Shown piece after piece: positions 23,901 to 32,028 of a DNA stretch of 64,000 nucleotides (position 1 is its first letter; every line of letters begins with the position of its first letter). Location: the NCBI RefSeq assembly GCF_900176635.1, contig NZ_FXLN01000004.1:186001-250000 (forward strand). The letters run 5' to 3'. The position numbers and the translations under genes are program-made. This DNA is from Clostridium merdae (GTDB lineage: Bacteria; Bacillota; Clostridia; Oscillospirales; Acutalibacteraceae). The notes beneath the pieces are model-generated. The model did no database searches. It saw nothing but the letters and a program-made list of their open reading frames with translations, and was not told the origin of the DNA.

Positions 23901-26566
23901 CAACCGTTACCTACAACAGCACTACCGGGAAGTATGATGTTGCCCTCTCTAAGGGCAGCGTGAATGGCAGCAAGAGCCTTCTTATGACCGTGAATATTGC
24001 GCCTGACCCGGATATTGCAATCATCGCCGGGGCTAAATCCGCCGCGCAGGGTGCAAACTACGCTAGCATGACGCAGACTGCGGCAGCCGATGAGGACGCT
24101 ATTGAAGCGGCTGTGAAAAACACTGCGGTAACGGCAGTCAATAACAGTGGTGTTACCATCATTATAAATAAAGTTAAATATACCGCACCGCTTGCGGAAA
24201 CTGCCGAAAATCCCATCGGTACAAACGGCAGCTATACCTTTACCGTTACGGTATTAAAAGGCGGTCAAAGTGATAAAACCGAGGAGAGAACCATTACCAT
24301 CACGGCAACGCCTTATACAGGTGTTACTAATGCACAGGCCGTTGCTGCGGCAAAAAACGCTCTGGCTGACGGAACCGTTAATGTGGCTTTCGGTGCAGAC
24401 CAAGCTGCAAAAACAGCTGCTGTAAAAGCTTACGTGAGCAGCCTGCTTACCGGCGATGCCGCAGGGGTAACCGCAACCGTCACCTACAACAGCACTACCG
24501 GGAAGTATGATGTTGCCCTCTCTAAGGGCAGCGTGAATGGCAGCAAGAGCCTTTCTATCACCATGAATATTGCACCTGACCCGGATATTGCAATTATCGC
24601 TGGGGCGAAATCTGCCGCACAGGGCGCAAACTACGTTACCATAACGCAGACCGCGGCAGCCGAAGAGGACGCTATTATAGCGTCTGTGAAAAACACCGCG
24701 GTAACGGCAGTCAATAACAGCGATATTACCGTTATCATAAATAAAGTTAGCTACACCGCACCGCTTGCGGGAACTTCTGCAAATCCCACCGGTACAAACG
24801 GCAGCTATACCTTTACCGTTACAGTATTAAAAGGCGGTCAAAGTGATAAAACCGGGGAGAAAACCATTACCATCACGGCTACACCTTATACGGGTGGAAC
24901 TGGTGGCAATGGGAACAGCAGCAGTAGCTCCACTCCGAGCAAGTCCGTCGACACGAAGCCCACCGAGGCAGTCACCGGCACCTCCGAAAATAAGGCCACG
25001 GTGGATAATAAAGGCAATGCTAGTGTCGGCCTGACCGACAAGAATATCACCGATGCCATTGCGAACGCAAAAGCAGAAGCCGTGAAAAGGGGTGTGAATA
25101 CAGGTGACATCACAGCAATGATTCATGTCTCCACAGGCGGTAAGGATGCAAACACAGTTACAGTCAATTTGCCCAAGACCACGCTGGAGCAGGTGATTGG
25201 TAACAACATTGCGAGCGTAGAGCTGGTCATTGACCGACCCGACCTTACCATCGGCATGAATCATGCGGCGGTGACGGAGATTAATAGGCAGGCAAATGCC
25301 GATGTACAGCTTACCGCAACCCGTATGGACAATGCAAAGCTATCCGGTGATGCAAAGGCCGCCATCGGAAACCGCCCCACCTATGACCTCAAAGCACTCT
25401 ATGGCGGAGGTAAATCCGTGACTAACTTTGGCAACGGCAGCGTCAGCGTGGAGATTCCCTATACCCTGCAAAAGGGTGAGATTGCGGGCAATGTTTACGC
25501 CGTCTATGTAGACACCAATGGGAAAGCAACTCTCCTTACTGGTTCCAGCTATGATGCAAAACGCGGAACGGTGGTGTTTTCCACCAACCACTTCTCTACG
25601 TACGGCATAGCCTACAAATCGAGCTTCAACTTTACCGACATAGGCGGTCATTGGGCAAAGGACGACATTCTCTTTGTTGCAAATCGTGGCCTTTTGACCG
25701 GTTCCAGTGCCACCACGTTCAGCCCCAATAGCTCCATGACACGGGGAATGTTTGTAACAGCGCTCGGACGTTTGTCGAATGTCGATATAAGTGCCTATAA
25801 GAAATCTAGCTTTACCGACGTAAATGCGGATGCCTATTACATGGGTTATATCGAATGGAGCGTGAAAAATAACATTCTGACCGGAATTGGGGACGGTAAA
25901 TTCGCGCCGGACGGTCTTGTGACTCGTGAGCAGATGGCGGTTATTATGGACAGGTATGCTACGGCTATCGGATTCAAACTGCCAGAAGTTCACACACAAA
26001 ACCTCTTTGCAGACAATGCTAAGATTAGTGTGTGGGCGGCTCCTTCCGTAAAGCGCATCCAGATGGCAGGCATCATTCACGGGAAAAACAACAATTTCTA
26101 TGACCCGCAGGGAACGGCTACCCGTGCCGAGCTTTCAGCAGTGCTGAAGCGCTTTGTAGAGCTTACGGCTTTCAGTAGTACCGCGCAGGGTTGGGTGAAA
26201 AATGATTCCGGCCAGTGGATGTTCTTTCAAAATGGAAAAGCTCTCACTGGATGGCAGACGATTCATGGTAAGATCTACTGCTTTGACAGCATCGGCGGCG
26301 CCTTTGCAAGCGGTTGGAAGCAGAACGCAAAAGGTGAATGGCTGTTCTTGACTTCCGATGGCAGTTCTGCTACCGGATGGAAAGACATCCAATCAAAGAG
26401 AAAAATGGAACGCTATTATTTTGATACCTACGGCATTTTGGTTGCCGGTAAATGGCTCCAGATTGATGGCAAATGGTATTACTTCTACGCTGATGGCTCT
26501 CTTGCCAAGAGCACCAAGGTGGACGGCTATGAGGTTGATGAAAACGGCGTGAGGAAGACAAAGTAA
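20993..26566 (+). CDS. Giant secreted S-layer-anchored surface protein (SLH plus cell-wall-binding repeats)
   Basis: 1857 residues. A signal peptide ends near residue 25 (PISAMA). Then come a Thr/Glu/Pro-rich linker with repeated EIPTATEE units (60-150), a short Ig-like module (VTWTADPEYDGNKNDVYVFTP), a beta-helical region like Cthe_2159-type carbohydrate-binding proteins (225-420), Gly-Gly-rich helix turns (about 535-640), an Ig-like domain (825-920), two near-identical 191-residue repeats (925-1299), and a Ser/Gly linker. Three SLH domains (about 1545-1724) and tryptophan/tyrosine-rich choline-binding-type repeats (1730-1857) close it. It probably acts as adhesin or matrix protein. ATG 20993 follows GGAGGGAAC; frame upstream of it is non-coding. 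Confidence 0.9.
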   Translation: MKKRLLSFALALCMMLTQLPISAMAENAGASGASGEIIAFAPLDETEKSVPTGTAIEDLELPEMLTATVKTAVPNDGDTVEELVKDSGQPEIPTATEESAVPAYSGTVEEPVKDSLQSEIPTATEEPVKGSGEPEATATSDNPATATTSSALQAETSEPKEPQQEVATASKWEEKTVEIPVTWTADPEYDGNKNDVYVFTPVMEGYTVSADLPEITVTVGKMPPLAVALAQAEMKTISLNGITVKYDSDFEPDLSSDTIIISNGGNYIISGETTSMKIEVGADQLANITLDNMSIDVRGMAGACALDMSTSARVNLTLIGENSLKSGSGSPGLKASGELTITAKSTASLRAEGMGEESGVDGNLTVTGSARVTLAGAGANGKALTGILTAENFNIKGGDSENSMMFISASDASAFPYVTVEPDSLPFAPQVQWGVAGSDDAVPTTWTQGTLADAISYANLNTGTYIQLLDNINKDNHNTWPLTFDQSKSTILDMNGNDIDRGLTTATENGNVIIVKGSLTIKDSSTADVSKQGCITGGYTSDDTGGGVYVLGIFTLQGGNITGNKTTSSGGGVSISAYCTFNMQGGSVADNEAAVCGGGVYTSNGTFNVKGGSITGNKSANGGVYVSGHFRAGGSVVVKGNTLTASSVERNAVIPTGKQIFIDFPLVSGASIGVTAESVPTVGSPIVVANSDSIFNDCSGYFFSDNSSYLIQKGASNSVQLVASSPTIGTLSIPDSFTAGRHLVMSDLESYKPTVTPNGYTITAQGWENSVNSGAWVPWTAGYIPLDTAATRQIRYYVTYNDGGSEKTITSNAITFKVVGYTTVLALTVSPVSPQAAGNNVTLTAALTDSYAGTAVNGQPITFKSGETTLGTANLNDKGVATYIWRPSAADTYTLTAEYPGNALNKAATSNTVNYTVIVDPNVAAVAAAKNALADGTVNVAFGAGQAAKTAAVKAYVSSLLTGDAAGVTATVTYNSTTGKYDVALSKGSVNGSKSLLMTVNIAPDPDIAIIAGAKSAAQGANYASMTQTAAADEDAIEAAVKNTAVTAVNNSGVTIIINKVKYTAPLAETAENPIGTNGSYTFTVTVLKGGQSDKTEERTITITATPYTGVTNAQAVAAAKNALADGTVNVAFGADQAAKTAAVKAYVSSLLTGDAAGVTATVTYNSTTGKYDVALSKGSVNGSKSLSITMNIAPDPDIAIIAGAKSAAQGANYVTITQTAAAEEDAIIASVKNTAVTAVNNSDITVIINKVSYTAPLAGTSANPTGTNGSYTFTVTVLKGGQSDKTGEKTITITATPYTGGTGGNGNSSSSSTPSKSVDTKPTEAVTGTSENKATVDNKGNASVGLTDKNITDAIANAKAEAVKRGVNTGDITAMIHVSTGGKDANTVTVNLPKTTLEQVIGNNIASVELVIDRPDLTIGMNHAAVTEINRQANADVQLTATRMDNAKLSGDAKAAIGNRPTYDLKALYGGGKSVTNFGNGSVSVEIPYTLQKGEIAGNVYAVYVDTNGKATLLTGSSYDAKRGTVVFSTNHFSTYGIAYKSSFNFTDIGGHWAKDDILFVANRGLLTGSSATTFSPNSSMTRGMFVTALGRLSNVDISAYKKSSFTDVNADAYYMGYIEWSVKNNILTGIGDGKFAPDGLVTREQMAVIMDRYATAIGFKLPEVHTQNLFADNAKISVWAAPSVKRIQMAGIIHGKNNNFYDPQGTATRAELSAVLKRFVELTAFSSTAQGWVKNDSGQWMFFQNGKALTGWQTIHGKIYCFDSIGGAFASGWKQNAKGEWLFLTSDGSSATGWKDIQSKRKMERYYFDTYGILVAGKWLQIDGKWYYFYADGSLAKSTKVDGYEVDENGVRKTK
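23768..24317 (+). repeat. Internal tandem repeat, copy 1
   Basis: This stretch encodes AAKNALADGTVNVAFGA through ITITATPYTG and is repeated 573 bases downstream in frame. The first about 230 bases are almost identical to copy 2; the rest differs at scattered codons. Confidence 0.9.
24341..24890 (+). repeat. Internal tandem repeat, copy 2
   Basis: Second copy, offset 573 bases (191 codons). Near-identity at synonymous positions in the 5' part points to recent duplication or gene conversion. Confidence 0.9.
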
Positions 26567-26579
26567 CTTAAATAATAAT

Positions 26580-26663
26580 TAAAAAGGCAAACCCATGAAT
26601 CATGGGGACGCAAAGGTAGGGGTCTAAGGCGTTTTAAAACGCTATGATGACTTGGCTGCCAAT
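26580..26663 (+). ncRNA. Cyclic di-GMP-I (GEMM-I) riboswitch
   Basis: The aptamer core is clear: GGCAAACC, a CCCATG/CATGGG hairpin, GGGACGCAAAGG, GGGGTCTAAGGCG, a GCGTTTTAAAACGC arm, and a closing GACTTGGCTGCC that pairs back with GGTAG. All invariant words of the class are present in order. It begins only 14 bases after the stop of the surface-protein gene and reads in the same direction. A terminator-like hairpin follows. No typical c-di-GMP target gene lies directly downstream. Confidence 0.9.
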
Positions 26664-26665
26664 AC

Positions 26666-26715
26666 GAAGCAGGGTTTACTGTCTCTAAGATAGAGGGTAG
26701 ACCCTGCTTGCTTTT
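26666..26715 (+). terminator. Terminator after the c-di-GMP riboswitch
   Basis: AAGCAGGGT (26667-26675) pairs with ACCCTGCTT (26701-26709), followed by GCTTTTATG. The arm begins 4 bases after the aptamer, as for an expression platform. It may also be the terminator of the surface-protein operon. Confidence 0.75.
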
Positions 26716-26990
26716 ATGGGGTTTAAGAGTTAATAACATACCGGTTCTCGTCTTTTACTTGTGGTAGAAGTATTTTTAAGCATCTTTCGTTTTATTACGG
26801 GTGAAATAGAGACAGCGCAATCTGCCTACGTCACCCGTGCCGAACCCCTGCCAGAATGAAATCTGGCAACAGAATATCACCCATAAAAGTCGCACCATCT
26901 GTTTAAATGTAAGTTCATTTTTATATCGGGCTGGTTCTTTGCAATTGGCTCGTGGTATTTTTGTCAAATGATTGAATATTCTGGCGCAAA
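26716..26990. other. Intergenic region with two hairpins, no gene recognised
   Basis: ACGGGTGA (26797-26804) pairs with TCACCCGT (26831-26838), and TGCCAGA (26849-26855) with TCTGGCA (26862-26868). A second TCACCC at 26877-26882 gives an alternative partner for GGGTGA. The 63-codon minus-strand frame across it lacks a ribosome binding site. It could be a leader, a small RNA or a remnant of a mobile element. Confidence 0.35.
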
Positions 26991-27026
26991 ATGGTACAAT
27001 TAATTTTCATGAGGCAGGTGAACACA

Positions 27027-29096
27027 TTGAGGTTAAAAAAATGGCTGGTGTCTCCTCTAAACAAAGAGCGTGCGGCGCAAATTGCAGAGGAATACGGTCT
27101 CCCGTTTTTTTTAGCAATGCTGCTGGAAATACGGGGCGCACACCAGCGAGATCAGATAGAAGAATTATTGGGTGAAAGGTCGGAGCTTTCCGACCCGTTT
27201 TTAACAGCAGATATGGATGTTGCAGCAGAACGGATTCGCCGTGCGCTGGATGATTTTGAGAAAATCGCAATCTACGGAGATTACGATGCAGATGGAGTGA
27301 CTGCCACAGCCATTTTATACTCGTATTTGGAGTCTTGTGGCGGCAATGTGATGTATTATATTCCTGAGCGGGAAGGAGAGGGCTATGGCCTGAACAAAAC
27401 CGCTGTGGAATTTTTGCATAACCGGCAGGTAAATTTAATCATTACCGTAGACAACGGAATTGCATCTATAAAAGAAGCCGAATATGTAAAAGAACTTGGC
27501 ATGGAGTTGATTGTTACCGACCATCACCGAGTGCAGGAGGCGCTGCCAGACGCAGTTGCAGTAGTAGACCCCCACCGACCAGACGACACCTCTCCCTATA
27601 AGCATTTTGCGGGTGTTGGTGTGGCTTTTAAGCTGATTATGGCGCTGGAGGGGAACGATTGCGATTTAGAAGGTCTGCTTGAAAACTATGCGGATTTAGT
27701 TGCGGTTGGCACCATTGGGGACGTTGTACCACTCACGGGTGAAAATCGAGTTTTAGTGCGAAAGGGTTTGCAGTTGTTATCTCGATCGGATCGTCTTGGT
27801 ATTCGAGAGCTGCTGGAACACGCAGGAATGCTTGGGCGGGAACTGTCCGCCGGTAACGTTGCCTTTTCCATTGTGCCACGTATTAACGCAACGGGCCGTA
27901 TTGGTTCACCGAGCAGAGCCGTTCGGCTTTTGGTGAGCGAAGACCCCGATGAAGCCCGTGAGTTGGCGGAAGAAATTTGTGATGATAACGATTGTCGTCG
28001 ACAAATTGAATCCGAATTATTCCAAAGTGCTCTCGAAGATTTAAGAGAACACCCGGAGCGCTTATACGACCGAGTTTTGGTGGTTGCCGGGCGCGAGTGG
28101 CACCACGGTGTAATTGGTATTGTGGCGGCGCGTTTGGTCGACCATTTCGGTAAGCCTTGTATGGTTATTTCTCACTCTGAGGAACAAGCAAAAGGTTCTG
28201 GCCGCAGTGTAGACGGTTTCTCGCTGTTTGAGGCGCTCTGCTCCTGCTCCGAGCTTTTTACAAAGTTTGGCGGGCACCCCATGGCGGCGGGTATCAGCTT
28301 GCCTACCGAAAATATTGAAGCTTTCCGTGTGGCTGTGAACCGCTATGCGGCAACGGTTCCGGCGGCAATTCCTACCCTGCGCATTGATTGCAAGCTACGG
28401 CCTGCTACCCTTACCCCGCAATTGCCGGGGCTATTGCAGGCGCTTGAACCATTTGGAACCGATAACCCTCCGCCACTATTTGGGCTTTATTCGATGAAGC
28501 TTGAAAAAATCACCGCGGTAGGGGAAGGAAAACACCTGCGGCTTACATTTTCGAGGGATGGTACGGTGCAAAACTGCATGCTGTTCCATACTCCTGCAAA
28601 GCTGTTTCCCTATGAACCGGGAGATGAATTGGATTTAGCTGTAACGCTGGATGCAAAGGAATACCGCGGTGAAATGCAGCTTTCTGTCTTTATTCGAGAC
28701 ATGAAGCTGACCGCATTGGATACAGATGCCCTCATTCGGGGAAAGCTAACATTTGAAAAATATAAAAGAGGAGACGACCTTACGCTCGAAGACGCACAGG
28801 AGCTATTGCCAGATTACACAGATTTTGCAATGTTGTACCGTTTTCTGCGTGAGCGTGGCGGTTGGTCTGGTGGAGCAGCACTGCTGCTTTACCGGCTTGA
28901 CGGCGGCAAAATGGGTTATGCACGGCTGCTAACCGCACTGGAGGTTTTTGCGGAGCGTGGCCTGCTAATGCTTGAGCAAAGCGGTGAGCAGCTGAAAATT
29001 GAGCTGTGCGAAACAGAAAATAAAGTCAATTTGCTCGAGTCTCCAATATTATGTGATATTAACCAAATCAAAGAAGATGGTGTTGCACATGACTGA
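27027..29096 (+). CDS. recJ: Single-stranded-DNA-specific exonuclease RecJ
   Basis: About 689 residues. DHH-family motifs are IYGDYDADGVTATA, ITVDNGI and VTDHHR, with the DHHA1 segment containing SGRSVDGFSLFEAL and KFGGHPMAAG and a C-terminal OB-like domain. RecJ degrades single-stranded DNA 5'-3' in recombination and mismatch repair. The start is uncertain: TTG 27027 has AGGTG 6 bases upstream, and ATG 27009 is an in-frame alternative. It overlaps the next gene by 8 bases and heads a run of five same-strand genes. Confidence 0.93.
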   Translation: MRLKKWLVSPLNKERAAQIAEEYGLPFFLAMLLEIRGAHQRDQIEELLGERSELSDPFLTADMDVAAERIRRALDDFEKIAIYGDYDADGVTATAILYSYLESCGGNVMYYIPEREGEGYGLNKTAVEFLHNRQVNLIITVDNGIASIKEAEYVKELGMELIVTDHHRVQEALPDAVAVVDPHRPDDTSPYKHFAGVGVAFKLIMALEGNDCDLEGLLENYADLVAVGTIGDVVPLTGENRVLVRKGLQLLSRSDRLGIRELLEHAGMLGRELSAGNVAFSIVPRINATGRIGSPSRAVRLLVSEDPDEARELAEEICDDNDCRRQIESELFQSALEDLREHPERLYDRVLVVAGREWHHGVIGIVAARLVDHFGKPCMVISHSEEQAKGSGRSVDGFSLFEALCSCSELFTKFGGHPMAAGISLPTENIEAFRVAVNRYAATVPAAIPTLRIDCKLRPATLTPQLPGLLQALEPFGTDNPPPLFGLYSMKLEKITAVGEGKHLRLTFSRDGTVQNCMLFHTPAKLFPYEPGDELDLAVTLDAKEYRGEMQLSVFIRDMKLTALDTDALIRGKLTFEKYKRGDDLTLEDAQELLPDYTDFAMLYRFLRERGGWSGGAALLLYRLDGGKMGYARLLTALEVFAERGLLMLEQSGEQLKIELCETENKVNLLESPILCDINQIKEDGVAHD

Positions 29097-31266
29097 TACA
29101 ACTTCAAAAACCTATGATGATCTATTGCAATTGATGGAAACGAGCGGTCACGATTTTGATCTGGATCTGATCGGACGGGCATACCGGCTTGCGGAAAACT
29201 CCCACACGGGGCAAAAGCGCCTTTCCGGTCAGCCTTACATCATTCATCCTGTATCGGTCGCGTGTATTCTGGTTGAGCTGGGTATGGATTCGGAATCCAT
29301 AGCAGCAGGGCTTTTGCATGATGTTGTAGAAGACACCTCCATAGAGCTTGACCAAATTAAAAAGCAGTTTGGAGTCAATATTGCAAATCTAATCGACGGT
29401 GTTACCAAGCTTGGGCGCATTCCGTATTCCTCACGAGAGGAACAGCAGGCAGAGAACATTCGAAAAATGCTCATTGCCATGTCGGAAGACATTCGCGTCA
29501 TCATCATAAAGCTGGCGGACCGCCTGCATAATATGCGTACACTGGAGTACATGACCCCGCAAAAGCAGCGAGACAAGGCACTGGAAAACATGGAGGTTTA
29601 CGCACCCATTGCGCACCGCCTCGGTATTCGTGCCATTAAGGAAGAGCTTGAAGACCTCTCTTTGCGCTACCTTGACCCCATTGCGTGCCAAGAGATTGAA
29701 AATGCACTGGAGCTGCGTAAAAAAGATCGTGACCATTTTATTGAGAACACAAAAACCTTGGTGTATGACCGCATTTCTCGTATGATTCCCAATGTGTACC
29801 TGCAAGGGCGTGTGAAGAGCATTCACGGCATTTACCGCAAGGTATTTATGCAGGGACGCAACATGGATGAAATTTACGATATTTATGCAGTGCGCGTAAT
29901 TGTAGATACCGTGAATGACTGCTATAACGTGCTTGGTATTATTCACGATATGTTCCGACCGCTCCCAAACCGTTTTAAAGATTATATTTCCACCCCTAAG
30001 CCCAACATGTATCAGTCTCTTCATACTACCGTAATCGGCACGGAGGGAATCCCGTTTGAAGTGCAGATTCGTACCTGGGAGATGCACCATACGGCAGAGT
30101 ACGGTATCGCGGCACACTGGAAATATAAGCTTGGCCTTGCGGGCAAGGGCGATTCCCTTGAAAACCGCTTGGCGTGGATTCGCCAGATGCTCGAAAACCA
30201 AAAGGACAGCGATGCAACCGATATTGTTCGAAATATTAAGTCTGACCTTGTACCGGAAGAAGTGTTTGTCTTTACACCAAAAGGTGAGGTAATCAACCTG
30301 CCCTTGGGGGCAACGGTAATTGACTTTGCCTATGCGATTCACAGTGCGGTTGGTAACCGTATGATTGGCGCAAAGGTAGACAAACGCATTGTTCCCATTG
30401 ATTATAAAGTGAAAAACGGCGAGATTATTGAAATCCTCACAACCAAAGAGGTTAACCATGGCCCCAGCCGTGATTGGCTCAAAATTGTAAAAACAAGTGA
30501 GGCGCGCAACAAAATTCGCCAATGGTTCAAGCGCGAACGCCGAGACGAAAACATCCAGGAGGGCAAAGCGGAGGTTGAGCGCGAGTTTAAGCGCAACGGC
30601 ATCGCATTTACCGATGATGAGCTGAAAAACTACCTGCTTGGCATTGGCCGCAAGGTAAGCTGCAATACCATGGATGATGTGTATGCGGCGATTGGCTACG
30701 GCGGTATTCAGCTTTGGAAGAGCATGCCTCGCCTGCGTGAGGAGTACCTCAAAACCAAAAAACCAGTACAGTCGCTGGAGCGCAAGCAGCCCCAAAGCCC
30801 TGTAAAGCGGGCAGCGGGCGGTGTGCTGATTGATGGTATGGAAAACTGCCTAATTAAGTTTTCACGCTGTTGTAACCCGCTTCCGGGGGATGAAATCATC
30901 GGCTTTATCACTCGTGGCTTTGGTGTGTCGGTTCACAAGCGTTCTTGTCCCAACGTACCAAGGAATATTGCAGAATCGCCGGAACCGGAGCGCTGGGTTG
31001 CTGCCCATTGGGAGGGTGGCGAGGTTAAGGAAGAATTTAAATCCACTCTCGAAATTGTTGCAGAGGTTCGCCCAGGTTTACTGGCAGACCTCACCCAGCA
31101 AATGTTTACTCTACGCTTGTTTATTCACTCTCTGAACTCGCGTGAAACAAAGGATGGAAAGACCATTATCTCGGCTACCATTACCGTCAATGGAATTGAT
31201 CACCTTGCCGGTGTTATTTCGAAGATTAGCAGCATTGAGGGCATTTTGTCTGTTCGCCGTTCGTAA
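29089..31266 (+). CDS. rel: Bifunctional (p)ppGpp synthetase/hydrolase
   Basis: About 725 residues in the full RelA/SpoT architecture. The HD hydrolase domain has LLHDVVEDT (His77, Asp78); the synthetase domain has RVKSIHGIYRK and AVRVIVDTVNDCYNVLG; then come TGS (EVFVFTPKGEVINLP), a helical/CC domain with the conserved Cys region FSRCCNPLPGDEIIGFITRGFGVSVHKRSCPN, and ACT. It makes and degrades the stringent-response alarmone. ATG 29089 overlaps the end of recJ; ATG 29077 is an alternative. The recJ-rel order is common in Firmicutes. Confidence 0.95.
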   Translation: MTDTTSKTYDDLLQLMETSGHDFDLDLIGRAYRLAENSHTGQKRLSGQPYIIHPVSVACILVELGMDSESIAAGLLHDVVEDTSIELDQIKKQFGVNIANLIDGVTKLGRIPYSSREEQQAENIRKMLIAMSEDIRVIIIKLADRLHNMRTLEYMTPQKQRDKALENMEVYAPIAHRLGIRAIKEELEDLSLRYLDPIACQEIENALELRKKDRDHFIENTKTLVYDRISRMIPNVYLQGRVKSIHGIYRKVFMQGRNMDEIYDIYAVRVIVDTVNDCYNVLGIIHDMFRPLPNRFKDYISTPKPNMYQSLHTTVIGTEGIPFEVQIRTWEMHHTAEYGIAAHWKYKLGLAGKGDSLENRLAWIRQMLENQKDSDATDIVRNIKSDLVPEEVFVFTPKGEVINLPLGATVIDFAYAIHSAVGNRMIGAKVDKRIVPIDYKVKNGEIIEILTTKEVNHGPSRDWLKIVKTSEARNKIRQWFKRERRDENIQEGKAEVEREFKRNGIAFTDDELKNYLLGIGRKVSCNTMDDVYAAIGYGGIQLWKSMPRLREEYLKTKKPVQSLERKQPQSPVKRAAGGVLIDGMENCLIKFSRCCNPLPGDEIIGFITRGFGVSVHKRSCPNVPRNIAESPEPERWVAAHWEGGEVKEEFKSTLEIVAEVRPGLLADLTQQMFTLRLFIHSLNSRETKDGKTIISATITVNGIDHLAGVISKISSIEGILSVRRS

Positions 31267-31389
31267 AAGCAAAGCATTTATTATAGCTTTTTATGGTTTC
31301 TTCCCTTGCTTGTTGCAAGGGAAGAAACTGGCATATACGTCGTAATTTACTTTTTCAAGCGTATCGACTAACTGAAGGAGAATCGGCCA

Positions 31390-32028
31390 ATGAAAATCAA
31401 AACAATAACCGGCGGTTTACTGGAAGAAAACTGCTATTTGCTCACCGATGAAGAAACCGGACTTTCAGCGGTGATTGACCCCGGCTTTATCTCTGCAAAG
31501 CTGGATGAAGCCATTCGTGCACTGCCCGCCGAGAAGGTAGCGCTTTGCTTATTAACACACGGCCATTTTGACCATATTGATGGTGTGCCGAGAGTCAAAG
31601 AGCTAACCGGTTGCAAGGTATGTATCTCTCGCCCAGATGCCCCCTGTACGAGCAACCCTGCCATTAGCCAGGGGAATATGCTACCCTCCATACAGCACGA
31701 GAATTTTGAATCCGACCAACTATTGGAAAACGGTGAAATTATCGAGCTGGGCAGCCTGAAAATTCGTGTGCTGTACACACCGGGTCATACCGTAGGTAGC
31801 TGCTGCTTTATTGTGAATAATGCGATTTTTAGCGGCGACACACTATTTAGCGGCTCCATGGGTAGAACCGATTTACCTACCGGTAACGGCCGCGATATGA
31901 TGCAGTCTTTGAAAAAGCTCTCTGATTTAGATGGGGATTTCTATGTGTATCCTGGTCATGGTCCCGCCACTACCTTAGAGAGAGAAAGAAAATATAATCC
32001 GTTTATGAATGAAGAGGAATTTTATTAA
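31390..32028 (+). CDS. MBL-fold hydrolase of the glyoxalase II type
   Basis: 212 residues. The metal-binding motif THGHFDH (His57, His59, Asp61, His62) is followed by TPGHTVGSCCF, FSGDTLF and YPGHGPATT. These small proteins bind two metals and hydrolyse thioesters such as hydroxyacylglutathione or persulfide-type substrates; the exact substrate is unknown. The ATG follows GAAGGAG. It overlaps hemZ by one base and follows rel, the usual neighbourhood of this protein in Clostridia. Confidence 0.88.
   Translation: MKIKTITGGLLEENCYLLTDEETGLSAVIDPGFISAKLDEAIRALPAEKVALCLLTHGHFDHIDGVPRVKELTGCKVCISRPDAPCTSNPAISQGNMLPSIQHENFESDQLLENGEIIELGSLKIRVLYTPGHTVGSCCFIVNNAIFSGDTLFSGSMGRTDLPTGNGRDMMQSLKKLSDLDGDFYVYPGHGPATTLERERKYNPFMNEEEFY

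Noticed and set aside
26776..26967. 63-codon minus-strand frame, considered as a transposase fragment
   Set aside because: No transposase motif can be seen and no start site; the region's inverted repeats explain its odd composition equally well.
29431..30795. 454-codon open frame on the minus strand inside rel
   Set aside because: It is exactly antisense to a highly conserved coding region, has no ribosome binding site, and its composition is that of a mirrored reading frame.
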